A stretch of 64,000 nucleotides of DNA from assembly GCF_900112475.1 (NCBI RefSeq), contig NZ_FOLW01000002.1:1-64000 (forward strand), read 5' to 3'. A program made the position numbers and the translations under genes. How positions within the stretch are numbered: the stretch's first letter is position 1; every line of letters begins with the position of its first letter. Origin of the DNA: Pragia fontium DSM 5563 = ATCC 49100. Lineage in GTDB: Bacteria > Pseudomonadota > Gammaproteobacteria > Enterobacterales > Enterobacteriaceae. Shown here piece by piece: positions 1 through 9,172 of the stretch. The notes under the pieces are model-generated. The model made no database searches. It had not been told where the DNA came from and saw only the letters and a program-made list of their open reading frames with translations.

Positions 1-2
1 AT

Positions 3-260
3 CACGTTCATTTATTAGTCAAGATCCCACCAAAGCTCTCAGTGTCAGAGGTAATGGGGCACTTGAAAGGAAGAACAGCGATAAGGCTGTTTAATAAATT
101 TCCCTATTTAAGAAAGAAAAAGCTGTGGGGCAACCATTTTTGGGCGAAGGGCTATTGTGTAGATACCGTAGGTGTAAATGCAGAAATGATTCGTAAGTAT
201 GTTAAGTATCAAGAGAAACATGAACTTGAAGATAATCAATTAAGCTTAAAAGGGATGTGA
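3..260 (+). mobile_element. tnpA: IS200/IS605-type TnpA transposase, C-terminal part
   Basis: The reading frame is open from base 3, so the gene starts before the window. About 85 C-terminal residues are visible. They begin HVHLLVKIPPKLS, which matches the HxH-containing (His-hydrophobic-His) catalytic segment and following helix of Y1 HUH transposases, and continue through MGHLKGR and a segment ending GYCVDTVG typical of the IS200 family C-terminus. TnpA acts as a dimer on single-stranded DNA using one tyrosine; that Tyr should lie near YVKYQEKH. A first in-frame start codon inside the window exists at 42 (GTG) but homology extends upstream of it. No tnpB gene follows. Whether the element is intact cannot be judged because the left end is outside the window. 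Confidence 0.85.
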
Positions 261-290
261 AGCGAGGGCCCTATGGGTTCGAGCTTAGTA

Positions 291-341
291 CGCCCCTCAG
301 GGGCGCCAAAGCAATGCCGCCTTCTATGAAGGCGGATTTTT
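291..341 (+). repeat. Paired hairpins at the right end of the IS200-like element
   Basis: Two adjacent perfect hairpins lie downstream of the transposase stop. The first has a 6 bp stem CGCCCC/GGGGCG (291-305) with a 3 nt loop. The second has an 8 bp stem CCGCCTTC/GAAGGCGG (317-335) with loop TAT, followed by ATTTTT. IS200/IS605 elements carry subterminal hairpins that TnpA recognises, so these are likely right-end structures. The second hairpin plus T-run can also act as a rho-independent terminator on the plus strand. Which hairpin TnpA uses is inference. Confidence 0.6.
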
Positions 342-358
342 ACTTATTCACGCCAAAA

Positions 359-1471
359 CTACAGCGACCTAATAATTCGGCTTAGCAGCTTGATACGTGG
401 AATGATACTGTCCAGTTCCACATATTCCGTCAGGCTATGGAAGTCGGCACCGATGGCGCCAAAACCGTCCAGTGAAGGAATACCCAGCGCTGCGGTGTGG
501 TTAGCATCAGAACCGCCGCCAACCGCCAGCCAGTTAATCGGAATGCCTTCCTCTTTACCGCACTTCTCGACCAGTTCCATTAGCTTCTCAGTCTCGGCAG
601 AAGGTGACATGGCTGGCGTGTGTGCCATTTGAGTTACCGTTGTGGTGACATCAGCCACGTAGGCGGTTTTGGTCATTTGGTTGATCGCGGTATTAATACG
701 CTGATACTCATCATTATCCCAGAAACGAACGTCAACTACGGCTTGAGCTTTATCCGGTACGATATTGGCGGCATCACCACCTTTAACTACGCCGACGTTC
801 AGGGTAGTACCAGTTTCTGCACTGCCTAACTGATTAATCGCCAGTATCCAATGGGCTAATTCAGTAATCGCCGAACGACCTTTCTCTGGGGCATTACCCG
901 CATGTGCTGCGCGGCCGTGGAAATCGATGTTATAGCGAACCATACCTTTACGGGCTTTAACTAATGAACCATCTGCACGGGCGGCTTCGGCTACCAGCAC
1001 ATAGCGGCTTTGTTTAGCATATTCACCCAGCCATTCATGGGAATAGACTGAACCCGTTTCCTCATCCGGGTTCATCGCCACGGCGATAGACAGTCTGGCG
1101 ACATCTTGATCGTTCAGCGCGCGCAGAGCCCACAAAATATTTAGCAGACCGGATTTCATATCTGCGGCGCCCGGCCCATACACACGGGTTTCATCGGTGG
1201 ACATTGGCCGTTCCGCTGCGGTTCCTGGTGGGAATACGGTATCCATATGGCCAATTAACAGAACGTCAAACTGCGTTGCGCCAGGTTTGTTGGTGGCAAA
1301 TACGCCAGGGCCAACCTCTTTACCCAGATCGACGATCTCGGCATGCCAGCCTAGATCTTTATATTTCTTTTCCATCATACCCGCGATAACGGCGACGCCT
1401 TCGGTGGTTTGGGTACCACAATCAATATTCACCAGAGGACGGAGTTCATCTAAATATTGTTCTAACTGCAT
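359..1471 (-). CDS. M20 family metallopeptidase, carboxypeptidase G2-like
   Basis: 370 residues, full length for M20A/CPG2-like zinc carboxypeptidases, which cleave C-terminal amino acids (often glutamate) from peptides or folate-like conjugates. Zinc and catalytic residues are visible: HMD at 75-77, D104 in GAADMKSG, the E137-E138 pair in NPDEETGS, an acidic ligand near E162, and H345 in DFHSLTEY near the end. The middle (about 180-290) is the dimerisation (lid) domain, with RAAHAGNAP typical of the family. No signal peptide, so cytoplasmic. The start has an AAGGA Shine-Dalgarno 6-7 nt upstream. It lies 55 bp after the two YjiG/YjiH-type membrane proteins on the same strand. In E. coli yjiGH neighbour the isoaspartyl dipeptidase iadA, so a peptide or acyl-amino-acid uptake and cleavage unit is a reasonable inference. 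Exact substrate unknown. Confidence 0.85.
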   Translation of the reverse strand: MQLEQYLDELRPLVNIDCGTQTTEGVAVIAGMMEKKYKDLGWHAEIVDLGKEVGPGVFATNKPGATQFDVLLIGHMDTVFPPGTAAERPMSTDETRVYGPGAADMKSGLLNILWALRALNDQDVARLSIAVAMNPDEETGSVYSHEWLGEYAKQSRYVLVAEAARADGSLVKARKGMVRYNIDFHGRAAHAGNAPEKGRSAITELAHWILAINQLGSAETGTTLNVGVVKGGDAANIVPDKAQAVVDVRFWDNDEYQRINTAINQMTKTAYVADVTTTVTQMAHTPAMSPSAETEKLMELVEKCGKEEGIPINWLAVGGGSDANHTAALGIPSLDGFGAIGADFHSLTEYVELDSIIPRIKLLSRIIRSL

Positions 1472-1526
1472 GATATTTCCTTATTAAATTTTTAATCTGT
1501 TTTTGGAATGAGTCTCAGACAATGGG

Positions 1527-1994
1527 TTAGAGATTAATAATAATGCGCATCAGGAACATGGAGATAAACGCATTCACTACCGCGATAAGTAGCATCAATG
1601 GAATGCGGCTAGCCTTGGTTCCCACCACGCCTAAAATGCGCCCGGCGTATTGCACTAACGAGCCCATCAGATAAATAGCCGGCGCTAAAATAGCTAAATG
1701 TTCACCGCTAAGATGGCCGCTTTGGAACAGGCTGACGGCAACCCCGATAGCGCCACCCATCGACATCAGGCTACTGATTAATACCGCTGCTGCTTCGCCG
1801 GGCAGGCCGACTAAAGCCATCACCGGTTCACAGAGCTTACCTAGCAGATCTAACAAGCCAGTAATTTGTAGCGCTTTGATAATCACAAACGCCATGAGTA
1901 CGTTTGGTAGGGTGCTGGTGGTGGCGATGACCCAGCCTTTACGGGCACCGGCAACGAAAATGTCGGTAATCATTGGTTTAGAGTTAGTTGACAT
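1527..1994 (-). CDS. yjiG: YjiG-type membrane protein (nucleoside-recognition/Gate domain)
   Basis: 155 residues, matching E. coli YjiG in length. Strongly hydrophobic, with about four membrane segments (around 25-50, 60-75, 95-115 and 130-153) and the small-residue loops of the SpmB/Gate family (SLMSMGGAIGVAVSLF). An AAGGAAT ribosome site precedes the ATG. It begins 11 bp after the yjiH homologue, so the two are co-transcribed and probably form one inner-membrane complex, the SpmA/SpmB-like pair. Transport activity is assumed from the family and not shown; the substrate is unknown but the adjacent peptidase suggests a peptide-derived compound. Confidence 0.8.
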   Translation of the reverse strand: MSTNSKPMITDIFVAGARKGWVIATTSTLPNVLMAFVIIKALQITGLLDLLGKLCEPVMALVGLPGEAAAVLISSLMSMGGAIGVAVSLFQSGHLSGEHLAILAPAIYLMGSLVQYAGRILGVVGTKASRIPLMLLIAVVNAFISMFLMRIIINL

Positions 1995-2005
1995 TTTGCT
2001 ATTCC

Positions 2006-2836
2006 TTATTGTTTTTCTGCGGTTTCATTAGCTGTTTTGGGTTCATCTTTATCTGACAAAATACTGAGATAAAGACGCATGACGTTAGCGCCAAAGACTT
2101 TCATAATGAAAATCACGCCAATGCAGGCGCCAATGGTGGTTGGAACAGCAAGTTCACCAGAAACCAGAACCAAGGTAAATAACACTGCACCGGATGAGAA
2201 AAAGTTAGTAATCATCGCGCCGCCAGAAAATTGGAACATGGTTAATACTTCTTTCTCTTTGGCGGTTATTTTGTTTTCATCCGCCAGAGCACGGGTCAGT
2301 GACGCACCAACGTCGGTGCTTTGTAAGCTACCGATAATGGCTAAGCCGGTAATCCCAGGGACACCCAGCAGTGGGCGCAGAATCACACTTAATAGTTTAC
2401 GTGCGGCGTTCAGGGCACCATAGTGCTCCAGCACGTTGATCATGGCTAAAGCAAACATCACTGAGGGAATCAAACCAAAGGCAAACAGAAAACCCTCCAT
2501 TGCACCGCTACCACCGTTGCCGCGGTAGGTGCCACTGGTGGCTTTTAACGCATCATCAACCTGACTAACGCCGGTCAGTACCTTACCGAACGAACCATTA
2601 AGCGTAGTAAAGTCGATAGTGGAAAGCAGTGGCACAATCCAAGCGGTTGTCCAATGAGCTAATCCCGGATGGGCGGTATGCAATAGATTAATCTGCGAGG
2701 CAATCCAGAGCGTGGTTGATGAATTCGGGCCAAATATTCCGGAGAAGAAGATAATGGCGAAAAAGAGAGCGAAATAGGCCCCAACACCAATCTTGAACTC
2801 CTTAGACTGGTCTGGAATAGGCGTTTCATTAGACAT
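2006..2836 (-). CDS. yjiH: YjiH-type membrane protein (nucleoside-recognition/Gate domain)
   Basis: 276 residues with multiple membrane segments (about 17-38, 118-137, 157-172, 197-222, 232-255). It carries the Gate/nucleoside-recognition signatures around GAMEGFLFAFGLIP and IGSLQSTDVGASLTRAL. First gene of a three-gene minus-strand unit (yjiH, yjiG, M20 peptidase) with spacings of 11 and 55 bp. E. coli YjiH is annotated at about 227 residues; the longer N-terminus here begins with a short hydrophilic stretch followed by a hydrophobic segment, and the ATG is plausible. An FNR-like site lies about 85-100 bp upstream. Partner of YjiG; function in E. coli is still undefined. Confidence 0.78.
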   Translation of the reverse strand: MSNETPIPDQSKEFKIGVGAYFALFFAIIFFSGIFGPNSSTTLWIASQINLLHTAHPGLAHWTTAWIVPLLSTIDFTTLNGSFGKVLTGVSQVDDALKATSGTYRGNGGSGAMEGFLFAFGLIPSVMFALAMINVLEHYGALNAARKLLSVILRPLLGVPGITGLAIIGSLQSTDVGASLTRALADENKITAKEKEVLTMFQFSGGAMITNFFSSGAVLFTLVLVSGELAVPTTIGACIGVIFIMKVFGANVMRLYLSILSDKDEPKTANETAEKQ

Positions 2837-3204
2837 ATTTAAACAATTCCCTGATGAAATGATATGTAGTTGTTGGTTGTAATTAACTTTTAATTATCGG
2901 TATTTCTGTTTTATTGACTTTTGACCTTGATCAAAAAGTGCTACTACTTGATATCACGCTTTGCCAAGAAATAGAATATTAAATCGTTTTTTATTGAATC
3001 ATGATAAAAAATATAAGGTTAAATTTACGTCAGTATGGTTTTTTATTAATCAATGATGTGGCGAGTAACGGTGTTTCCTACTGTAATTTCAAGATAGACG
3101 TCGGTCTTATTATTTTTCTGCTCAGAAAGACATTTTGTGTATTTTTATGCGTTATTCATGCATACTTTCGCTATTCGTTTTAAAAAAAGTAAGGATATAG
3201 CTTA
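2837..3204. promoter_or_regulatory. Divergent control region yjiH / amino-acid binding protein, with FNR-like site
   Basis: 368 bp between divergent genes, AT-rich, no convincing gene. A site TTGACCTTGATCAA at 2921-2934 matches the FNR consensus TTGAT-N4-ATCAA in 9 of 10 defined bases and could also bind CRP weakly. It is 85-98 bp upstream of the yjiH start, so control of the yjiHG-peptidase unit by oxygen is possible. The plus-strand gene has an AAGGA ribosome site about 12 nt before its ATG. The small ORF at 3001-3183 is not supported. Confidence 0.45.
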
Positions 3205-3981
3205 ATGTTTAAACGTCTTTCCATTTTTGGCGCCTGTCTGGTGGCAGCATTGTGTACTTTACCTATCGTCAATGCAGCAGAGCCAACCTACGTGGTTGGT
3301 TCCGGTGGTACTTATCGTCCTTTCGAATTTGAAAACAGTAAAAAAGAACTGGAAGGATTTGATATCGATGTGATTTCGGCCATTGCTCAGGCCGAAAACT
3401 TTAAGATCAAGCTGGTGAATACCCCGTGGGAAGGTATTTTTGCTACTTTAAACAGTGGCGATCGTGACATTATTATTTCCGGTATCACCATTACCGATAA
3501 ACGTAAGCAGATGGTTGATTTCTCAGCCCCTTACTTCCCGGCGGAGCAGGCTATTGTGGTGCCAAAAGGTAAAACCGTTAAGTCGATTGCCGAGCTAAAA
3601 CCGCTAAAAGTTGGTGTCGTGAACTCCAGTACCGGCGATATTGTAGTTTCTGAGGTGTTGGGTAAAAACAGTACTGCAATCAAGCGATTTGATAATACCC
3701 CGCTGCTATTGCAGGAACTGTATGAAGACGGTATTGATGCTGCGGTAGGGGATGTTGGCGTCGCCAAGTTCTATATTAAAAACCACCCGGAAAAAGATTT
3801 TTCACTGGTTTCTGACGATAAATTTGAACGTCAGTATTTCGGTATTGCGGTGGCAAAAGGTAATGAGGAACTGCGCAATAAAATTAATGCCGGTTTGAAA
3901 AAAATCATTGCCGATGGTACCTACGCCAAGATTTACCAAAAATGGTTTGATAGCAACGTTCCTGTGCTGCCAGCCGAATAA
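3205..3981 (+). CDS. Periplasmic polar amino-acid binding protein (family 3 SBP)
   Basis: 258 residues with a clear Sec signal peptide: MFKRLS, a hydrophobic core, then cleavage after VNA (about residue 24). The mature protein has the two-lobe family-3 fold signatures: GTYRPFEF for the first ligand-binding strand, GFDIDV, GITITDKRKQMVDFS at the hinge, and DAAVGDVGVAKFY in lobe 2. It captures an amino acid in the periplasm for the permease and ATPase encoded next. The family includes GlnH, HisJ and ArtJ; sequence alone does not fix the substrate. It is separated from the permease by a strong hairpin, consistent with binding-protein excess over membrane parts. Confidence 0.9.
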   Translation: MFKRLSIFGACLVAALCTLPIVNAAEPTYVVGSGGTYRPFEFENSKKELEGFDIDVISAIAQAENFKIKLVNTPWEGIFATLNSGDRDIIISGITITDKRKQMVDFSAPYFPAEQAIVVPKGKTVKSIAELKPLKVGVVNSSTGDIVVSEVLGKNSTAIKRFDNTPLLLQELYEDGIDAAVGDVGVAKFYIKNHPEKDFSLVSDDKFERQYFGIAVAKGNEELRNKINAGLKKIIADGTYAKIYQKWFDSNVPVLPAE

Positions 3982-4000
3982 TTTTTTCATCATTGTTTTG

Positions 4001-4033
4001 TTCAGGGCGATAATCTCGCCCTGAATGCTTTTT
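4001..4033 (+). terminator. Intra-operon attenuator hairpin between binding protein and permease
   Basis: Perfect 10 bp stem TTCAGGGCGA/TCGCCCTGAA with a 5 nt loop (4001-4025), followed by TGCTTTTT. It sits 20 bp after the binding-protein stop and 17 bp before the permease ATG. The structure is a rho-independent terminator by form; because the downstream genes belong to the same transporter it most likely works as a partial terminator or mRNA stabiliser that raises binding-protein level. Confidence 0.8.
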
Positions 4034-4049
4034 ATACGGATTCATTTTT

Positions 4050-4811
4050 ATGTCAGGATTTCGCTGGGAAATAATCCAGGAATACGCCCCGCTGTTTGCC
4101 GAGGGCGCATGGATGACCATCAAATGCACCATTATTTGCGTAATATTGGGCGTCACCTGGGGATTGATTCTCGGGTTAGGGCGTTCCGCTCAGGCACCAC
4201 GCAGTCGCGGTTTGGATCTCTTTTTACATCTGTTTGTGCAATGGCCGATAAAAATCTATGTCAGTGCCTTTCGCGGTACTCCACTATTTGTCCAGATTAT
4301 GGTGGTGCATTTCGCGTTAATTCCTTTACTGATTAATCCGCGCGATGGGATATTGGTTAGCAGCGGCATCATGTCGGTGGATTTTGCCCGTATGCTGCGC
4401 TCGGAATATGGCGCTTTTCTTTCCTGCGTTGTAGCCATCACACTTAATGCAGGGGCTTATGTTTCCGAAATTTTCCGCGCCGGGATTCAATCGATCGATC
4501 GCGGCCAGATGGAAGCCGCCCGTTCCCTTGGCATGAGCTACGGCAAAACGATGCGCAAAATCATTTTGCCACAGGCTTTTCGTCGTATGCTGCCACCATT
4601 GGGTAATAATGCGATTTCGATTGTTAAGGATTCTTCGCTGGCATCAGCCATTGGTTTAGCCGATTTGGCTTATGCCGCACGCACCGTTTCTGGCGCTTAT
4701 GCCAGTTATTGGGAACCCTACCTGACAATTTCTATTATCTATTGGGTTATTACGTTTTTACTTTCCCTGATGGTTAGACACATGGAAAAGAGGTTAGGCC
4801 GAAGTGATTAA
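4050..4811 (+). CDS. Polar amino-acid ABC transporter permease
   Basis: 253 residues, HisM/GlnP family inner-membrane permease. About five membrane segments are visible (roughly 25-45, 65-95, 125-145, 190-205, 225-245). The cytoplasmic coupling loop [22 protein letters not shown] is the EAA motif that docks onto the ATPase. It is slightly longer than GlnP because of an extended loop around 60-110 containing [11 protein letters not shown]. The ATG has no good Shine-Dalgarno and is preceded by the attenuator hairpin. Its 3' end overlaps the ATPase gene by 8 bp, implying translational coupling. Confidence 0.9.
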   Translation: MSGFRWEIIQEYAPLFAEGAWMTIKCTIICVILGVTWGLILGLGRSAQAPRSRGLDLFLHLFVQWPIKIYVSAFRGTPLFVQIMVVHFALIPLLINPRDGILVSSGIMSVDFARMLRSEYGAFLSCVVAITLNAGAYVSEIFRAGIQSIDRGQMEAARSLGMSYGKTMRKIILPQAFRRMLPPLGNNAISIVKDSSLASAIGLADLAYAARTVSGAYASYWEPYLTISIIYWVITFLLSLMVRHMEKRLGRSD

Positions 4812-5532
4812 GATTCGTAATTTACAGAAACAGTTTGGTGAAACTCACGTTTTACGCGGTATCTCCTGTGATATAGCCGCCAATGAAGTGGTGTGCATTA
4901 TTGGCCCATCCGGTTCAGGAAAAAGTACTTTTTTACGCTGTATGAATGCGCTGGAAGAGATGAGCGGCGGCGAGATTACGGTTAACGGCTTTGAGGTTCA
5001 CGATCGTAAGACCGATCTGAATAAACTGCGTGAAAGCGTCGGTATGGTGTTCCAACGATTTAACCTGTTCCCACATATGACGGTGTTAGAAAACCTGATT
5101 CTGGCGCCGATGGATGTGAAAAAGTTGACCAAGGCCGAGGCGATTAAAAACGCCGAGAGGCTATTACAGAAAGTTGGGCTGCTGGATAAGATTGATGCTT
5201 ATCCAAGTCAGCTTTCCGGTGGACAGCAGCAGCGGGTGGCCATTGCCAGAGCGTTGGCGATGGAGCCGAAAGTGATGCTGTTTGATGAGCCAACTTCAGC
5301 TCTCGATCCTGAGCTGGTGGGAGAGGTGCTGGCGGTCATGAAGTCTCTGGCTCATGAGGGAATGACCATGGTAGTGGTGACCCACGAAATGGGGTTTGCC
5401 CGTGACGTGGCAGATCGCGTCATCTTTATCGATCAGGGCATCATTCAGGAACAGGATGTGCCGGAAAAACTGTTTACTGCGCCGTCGAATGAAAGAACTA
5501 AAGCATTTTTAAGTAAAATTCTGGCGGTTTAG
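4804..5532 (+). CDS. Polar amino-acid ABC transporter ATP-binding protein
   Basis: 242 residues, GlnQ/HisP family. Walker [10 protein letters not shown] near residue 35, Q-loop [12 protein letters not shown] signature [15 protein letters not shown], Walker [15 protein letters not shown] and H-loop VVTHEM are all intact. Start codon is GTG, overlapping the permease by 8 bp. It powers import of the amino acid bound by the upstream periplasmic protein. A bidirectionally symmetrical AG/CT-rich hairpin immediately downstream ends the operon. Confidence 0.93.
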   Translation: MIKIRNLQKQFGETHVLRGISCDIAANEVVCIIGPSGSGKSTFLRCMNALEEMSGGEITVNGFEVHDRKTDLNKLRESVGMVFQRFNLFPHMTVLENLILAPMDVKKLTKAEAIKNAERLLQKVGLLDKIDAYPSQLSGGQQQRVAIARALAMEPKVMLFDEPTSALDPELVGEVLAVMKSLAHEGMTMVVVTHEMGFARDVADRVIFIDQGIIQEQDVPEKLFTAPSNERTKAFLSKILAV

Positions 5533-5543
5533 CTTAAATCAAA

Positions 5544-5583
5544 AGAGAGAGGCGGACTCACATACCGACTCTCTCTGCTTTTG
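5544..5583 (+). terminator. Terminator hairpin after the ABC operon
   Basis: AGAGAGAG-GCGG...CCG-A-CTCTCTCT stem with a small bulge, then GCTTTTG. It ends the amino-acid transporter operon. Only 8 bp separate it from the kinase ATG, so the kinase is expressed either by read-through or from a promoter inside this segment; none is obvious. Confidence 0.65.
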
Positions 5584-5591
5584 TATTGATA

Positions 5592-6551
5592 ATGAATATG
5601 ACAAAAATATGGTCGCTCGGCGATGCGGTAGTGGACTTATTACCGCTGGAGAATATGCAGTATCAGGCCTGTGCCGGTGGTGCGCCGGCTAACGTTGCGG
5701 TTGGCGTTGCCCGTTTGGGCGTCGCATCGAGTTTTGTCGGGCGTTTAGGCAGCGATCCTTGTGGGCGGTTTATGCTGAAGTCACTGGCAGAGGAAGGGGT
5801 TGACTGCCAGTGTATTGAACAGGATCAACAATATCTGACCAGCACTGTGATGGTAGATCTGGCTGAAAACGGCGAACGTAGTTTTACTTTTTTGGTCAGC
5901 CCATCAGCGGATCAGTTTTTACAGCAACAGGAACTCCCTTCTCAGAAGGCTGATATATTACACTTCTGTTCTCTGGCCTTAGTGGGTGACGTCGGTCGAC
6001 ATTCGCTGAATGCGATTCTTCAACAGATTAAGCGCCAACAGGGGCTTGTCAGTTTTGATCTCAACCTACGTGCTCAAATGTGGCAGGACAAAGTGCAGAT
6101 GCACCGGATGATTAGCCAATATTGTGCTCAGGCCGATATTCTAAAGCTGTCGGATGACGAGTTATTCTGGTTAACGGAATGTACCGCCGGTGATTGGGAT
6201 AGCGCATTGACGAAACTGGCCAGCTATCCGGCATCGATCAAGGCGATCACTCAAGGTAAAGATGGTTGTTTGGTGATGTATCAAAACAGTATCTATTGCT
6301 TTGATGGTTATCCGGTGGTGAGCGTTGACACAACGGGGGCCGGCGATGCTTATATGGCTGGGTTGCTGGCAGCGATAGCGGTTAATGGGATACCCCAGCA
6401 ATTCGATGCCTTAAATAATGTTATTAGTCAGGCCAGCGCTTGCGGGGCTTTAGCAACGACGCGTAAAGGGGCATGGTCCGCGCTTCCTGATATAAATCAA
6501 CTACACTCTTTTCTATCAATCCATGGGAAACTGGCCGCAGTAATGCGATAA
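5592..6551 (+). CDS. PfkB family sugar kinase, fructokinase-like
   Basis: About 319 residues, ribokinase/PfkB fold. The N-terminal segment SLGDAVVDLLP and GGAPANVAVG(V)ARLG are characteristic of ScrK-type fructokinases and related aminoimidazole-riboside kinases; the C-terminal anion-hole/catalytic motif DTTGAGDAYMAG (about residue 248) supplies the catalytic Asp. ATP phosphorylates the sugar. A TTG at 5586 is in frame, but ATG at 5592 (or 5598) is preferred; no clear ribosome site is present. No sucrose or fructose transporter lies nearby, so the physiological sugar is unresolved. Unrelated genes flank it. Confidence 0.82.
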   Translation: MNMTKIWSLGDAVVDLLPLENMQYQACAGGAPANVAVGVARLGVASSFVGRLGSDPCGRFMLKSLAEEGVDCQCIEQDQQYLTSTVMVDLAENGERSFTFLVSPSADQFLQQQELPSQKADILHFCSLALVGDVGRHSLNAILQQIKRQQGLVSFDLNLRAQMWQDKVQMHRMISQYCAQADILKLSDDELFWLTECTAGDWDSALTKLASYPASIKAITQGKDGCLVMYQNSIYCFDGYPVVSVDTTGAGDAYMAGLLAAIAVNGIPQQFDALNNVISQASACGALATTRKGAWSALPDINQLHSFLSIHGKLAAVMR

Positions 6552-6627
6552 GTTAAGTTTTATCCCATTTCTGTATGGAGTCTGGCTTGGAGTTATGGGA
6601 TGATTAGCCGGTTTTTCGGGGGGTGGG

Positions 6628-6924
6628 ATGAAGAAACTTACGCTATTACTAATCGTATTATTTGGCTGGCTACAGTATTCACTGTGGCTGGGCAAGAATG
6701 GCGTGCATGATTATATTCGTGTTAAAGATGATGTAGCCGTACAGCAAGACAACAATGCCAAATTGAAATCACGTAATGAACGACTGTTTGCTGAAATTAG
6801 CGACTTAAAAGGCGGTCAGGAAGCGATTGAAGAACGTGCCCGTAATGAGCTGGGAATGATTAAACCTGGCGAGAGTTTTTACCGGATTATTCCTGAACAG
6901 CCTGCTCAAGGTGGTACAAAGTAG
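6628..6924 (+). CDS. ftsB: Cell division protein FtsB
   Basis: 98 residues. One N-terminal membrane segment (about 4-21, [19 protein letters not shown]) and a periplasmic coiled coil (about 28-70) followed by the conserved [14 protein letters not shown](S)FYRI block. FtsB forms the FtsQLB divisome complex that activates septal wall synthesis. Its stop codon overlaps the GTG start of ispD by one base (TAGTG), as in other enterobacteria. Start has a purine-rich GGGGTGGG upstream. Confidence 0.95.
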   Translation: MKKLTLLLIVLFGWLQYSLWLGKNGVHDYIRVKDDVAVQQDNNAKLKSRNERLFAEISDLKGGQEAIEERARNELGMIKPGESFYRIIPEQPAQGGTK

Positions 6925-7631
6925 TGAGTCAGTCTGTTGGCCTCCCCCTTAATATTGTTGCCATTTTGCCCGCTGCCGGTATCGGTAGCAGAATGCAGTC
7001 GGATTGCCCGAAACAATACCTCTCGATTGGCGATAAGACCATTATTGAATATGCCATCAATATGCTGCTGTCTCATCCGATAGTACAGCATGTGATTGTC
7101 GCTCTGCATCCGCAGGATTCGGTTTTTGCTACTTTACCCATTTCCACTGATGAGCGAATCTCAACGGTAACCGGTGGGGCTGAGCGTTCTGATTCTGTGC
7201 TGGCAGGCTTGGAACTGGCAAAAACAATGAACGTTGATTGGGTGCTGGTGCACGATGCTGCGCGGCCGTGTCTACGTTATGCGGATTTGGATAACCTGAT
7301 TCAATCAACCCTGAAAGCTAAACAGGGCGGTATTTTAGCGATGCCGGTCCGGGATACCATGAAACGTGAAGTGATTGGTGCACAAACCATCTCCCATACG
7401 GTAGATCGCAGTGCGTTGTGGCACGCACTAACGCCACAAATGTTTCCCCTTGAATTACTCTATGAATGTATTACCTGCGCTCATCAAGAGGGCGTGGTGT
7501 TAACGGATGAAGCGTCGGCATTGGAACATTGTGGTTTCCATCCTTTATTGGTTTCCGGCCGTTCAGATAATATTAAAGTGACCCGTCCTGAAGACTTGGC
7601 ACTGGCAACCTTCTATTTAACTCACCCATAA
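6924..7631 (+). CDS. ispD: 2-C-methyl-D-erythritol 4-phosphate cytidylyltransferase
   Basis: 235 residues. Transfers CMP from CTP to MEP in the non-mevalonate isoprenoid pathway. The nucleotide-binding AAGIGSRM loop with the catalytic Arg, [14 protein letters not shown] and the second-half TVDRSALW and TDEAS signatures are present. GTG start, coupled to ftsB by a one-base overlap and 18 bp before ispF. Confidence 0.96.
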   Translation: MSQSVGLPLNIVAILPAAGIGSRMQSDCPKQYLSIGDKTIIEYAINMLLSHPIVQHVIVALHPQDSVFATLPISTDERISTVTGGAERSDSVLAGLELAKTMNVDWVLVHDAARPCLRYADLDNLIQSTLKAKQGGILAMPVRDTMKREVIGAQTISHTVDRSALWHALTPQMFPLELLYECITCAHQEGVVLTDEASALEHCGFHPLLVSGRSDNIKVTRPEDLALATFYLTHP

Positions 7632-7649
7632 TTAAGAGGAGTGTGACTA

Positions 7650-8123
7650 ATGCGTATTGGTCATGGTTTTGACGTACATAAATTTGGCGGCGAAGGCCCG
7701 TTAATTATTGGTGGAGTGCGTATTCCTTATGAGTTTGGTTTACTGGCGCATTCTGATGGTGATGTGGCGCTTCATGCTTTAACCGATGCGCTTTTAGGCG
7801 CGGCGGCTCTGGGGGATATTGGTAAATTATTCCCGGACACCGACCCAGAATACAAAGGTGCGGACAGCCGTGAATTACTGCGTGAAGCCTATCGTCGTAT
7901 TCAGCAAAAGGGATATCGCGTGGGTAATGTTGACGTGACGATTATTGCTCAGGCTCCCAAAATGGCACCGCATATTGCACAAATGCGCGTCAATATTGCT
8001 GAGGATTTAGCCTGCCATATGGACGATGTGAATGTGAAGGCAACCACCACCGAACAGTTAGGTTTCACCGGTCGTAAAGAAGGTATCGCTTGTGAAGCGG
8101 TCGCCTTATTGGTTAAAGCATGA
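7650..8123 (+). CDS. ispF: 2-C-methyl-D-erythritol 2,4-cyclodiphosphate synthase
   Basis: 157 residues, normal length. Forms MEcPP from CDP-ME-2-phosphate with release of CMP. Metal ligands D8 and H10 in GHGFDVH and the HSDGDV histidine (about 42) are intact, as is the [15 protein letters not shown]-terminal signature. AAGAGGAG ribosome site. Its stop overlaps the truD start (ATGA). Confidence 0.97.
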   Translation: MRIGHGFDVHKFGGEGPLIIGGVRIPYEFGLLAHSDGDVALHALTDALLGAAALGDIGKLFPDTDPEYKGADSRELLREAYRRIQQKGYRVGNVDVTIIAQAPKMAPHIAQMRVNIAEDLACHMDDVNVKATTTEQLGFTGRKEGIACEAVALLVKA

Positions 8124-9172
8124 ATCAGGCTATGATGTCATTAGTTTGGCTCTATGGTAAGCCTGAAGGGACGGGAGTGTTGAAACAGTCTCCGGCTGAT
8201 TTCTGCGTCCGGGAAGATTTAGGCTTTGAACCAGATGGCGATGGTGAACACGTCTTGGTCTATGTGCGTAAAACTGGCTGTAATACCCAGTTTGTCGCCG
8301 ATAACTTAGCGCGATTCGCTAAAATTTCCGGCCGTGCAGTCAGCTATGCTGGCTTGAAAGACCGTCATGCGGTTACGGAACAGTGGTTCTGTTTACAGAT
8401 GCCAGGTAAAGAAACTCCCGACTTTAGCGCTTTTACGCTGGAAGGCTGTCAGGTAATTAACGTCGCCCGCCATCGTCGAAAGCTGCGCATTGGTACTTTA
8501 CGCGGCAATGCTTTTAGTCTGGTATTACGACATATCAGTCAGCGTGATGAGGTTGAGTCGCGCTTACAACAAATTCAACGTTTTGGTGTTCCTAACTATT
8601 TTGGTGAACAGCGCTTTGGCCGTGGTGGTAATAATCTGCTGATGGCACAACGTTGGGCCAATAATGATATCGTGGTCAGAGAACGCAATAAGCGCAGTTT
8701 TTATCTATCGGCTGCTCGCAGCGCCATGTTTAATCATATTGTTAGTCGTAGGATTGAGCAGATATTGCATCAACAGGTTATGGGTGGCGATGCCATGCAG
8801 TTGGCTGGCAGGGGGAGCTGGTTTGTGGCTCAGCCGGAAGAGTTGGTGACCTTGCAACAACGGCTGGATGATGGCGAATTACGTATTACTGCACCCCTGC
8901 CGGGAGACGGTGAACTAGGTACACAAGAGCAGGCGCTGGAATTTGAACAGCAGGCTTTAGTCGGCTATGACGATTTTCTTTCACTGGTAAAACGAGAGCG
9001 GGTTGAAACTGCACGTCGTGCGGCTTTAGTGATTCCTCAGCAGATGGCATGGCAATGGCAGGATGACAGCACCATAACGGTAGATTTCTGGTTACCGGCC
9101 GGGAGTTTTGCTACCAGCGTGGTGCGGGAAGTGATGCTGACGGCGGACGTTGAGGATATGCCTGAAGAGTAA
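8120..9172 (+). CDS. truD: tRNA pseudouridine(13) synthase TruD
   Basis: 350 residues. Converts U13 of tRNA-Glu to pseudouridine. The catalytic Asp is D81 in [18 protein letters not shown] and the C-terminal block [12 protein letters not shown] are family signatures. Overlaps ispF by 4 bp (ATGA). In E. coli the next gene surE follows without a gap, whereas here 327 bp separate them. Confidence 0.95.
   Translation: MNQAMMSLVWLYGKPEGTGVLKQSPADFCVREDLGFEPDGDGEHVLVYVRKTGCNTQFVADNLARFAKISGRAVSYAGLKDRHAVTEQWFCLQMPGKETPDFSAFTLEGCQVINVARHRRKLRIGTLRGNAFSLVLRHISQRDEVESRLQQIQRFGVPNYFGEQRFGRGGNNLLMAQRWANNDIVVRERNKRSFYLSAARSAMFNHIVSRRIEQILHQQVMGGDAMQLAGRGSWFVAQPEELVTLQQRLDDGELRITAPLPGDGELGTQEQALEFEQQALVGYDDFLSLVKRERVETARRAALVIPQQMAWQWQDDSTITVDFWLPAGSFATSVVREVMLTADVEDMPEE

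Noticed and set aside
3001-3183. 60-residue ORF upstream of the amino-acid binding protein
   Set aside because: Lies in the AT-rich promoter region, composition unlike a protein, no ribosome site.
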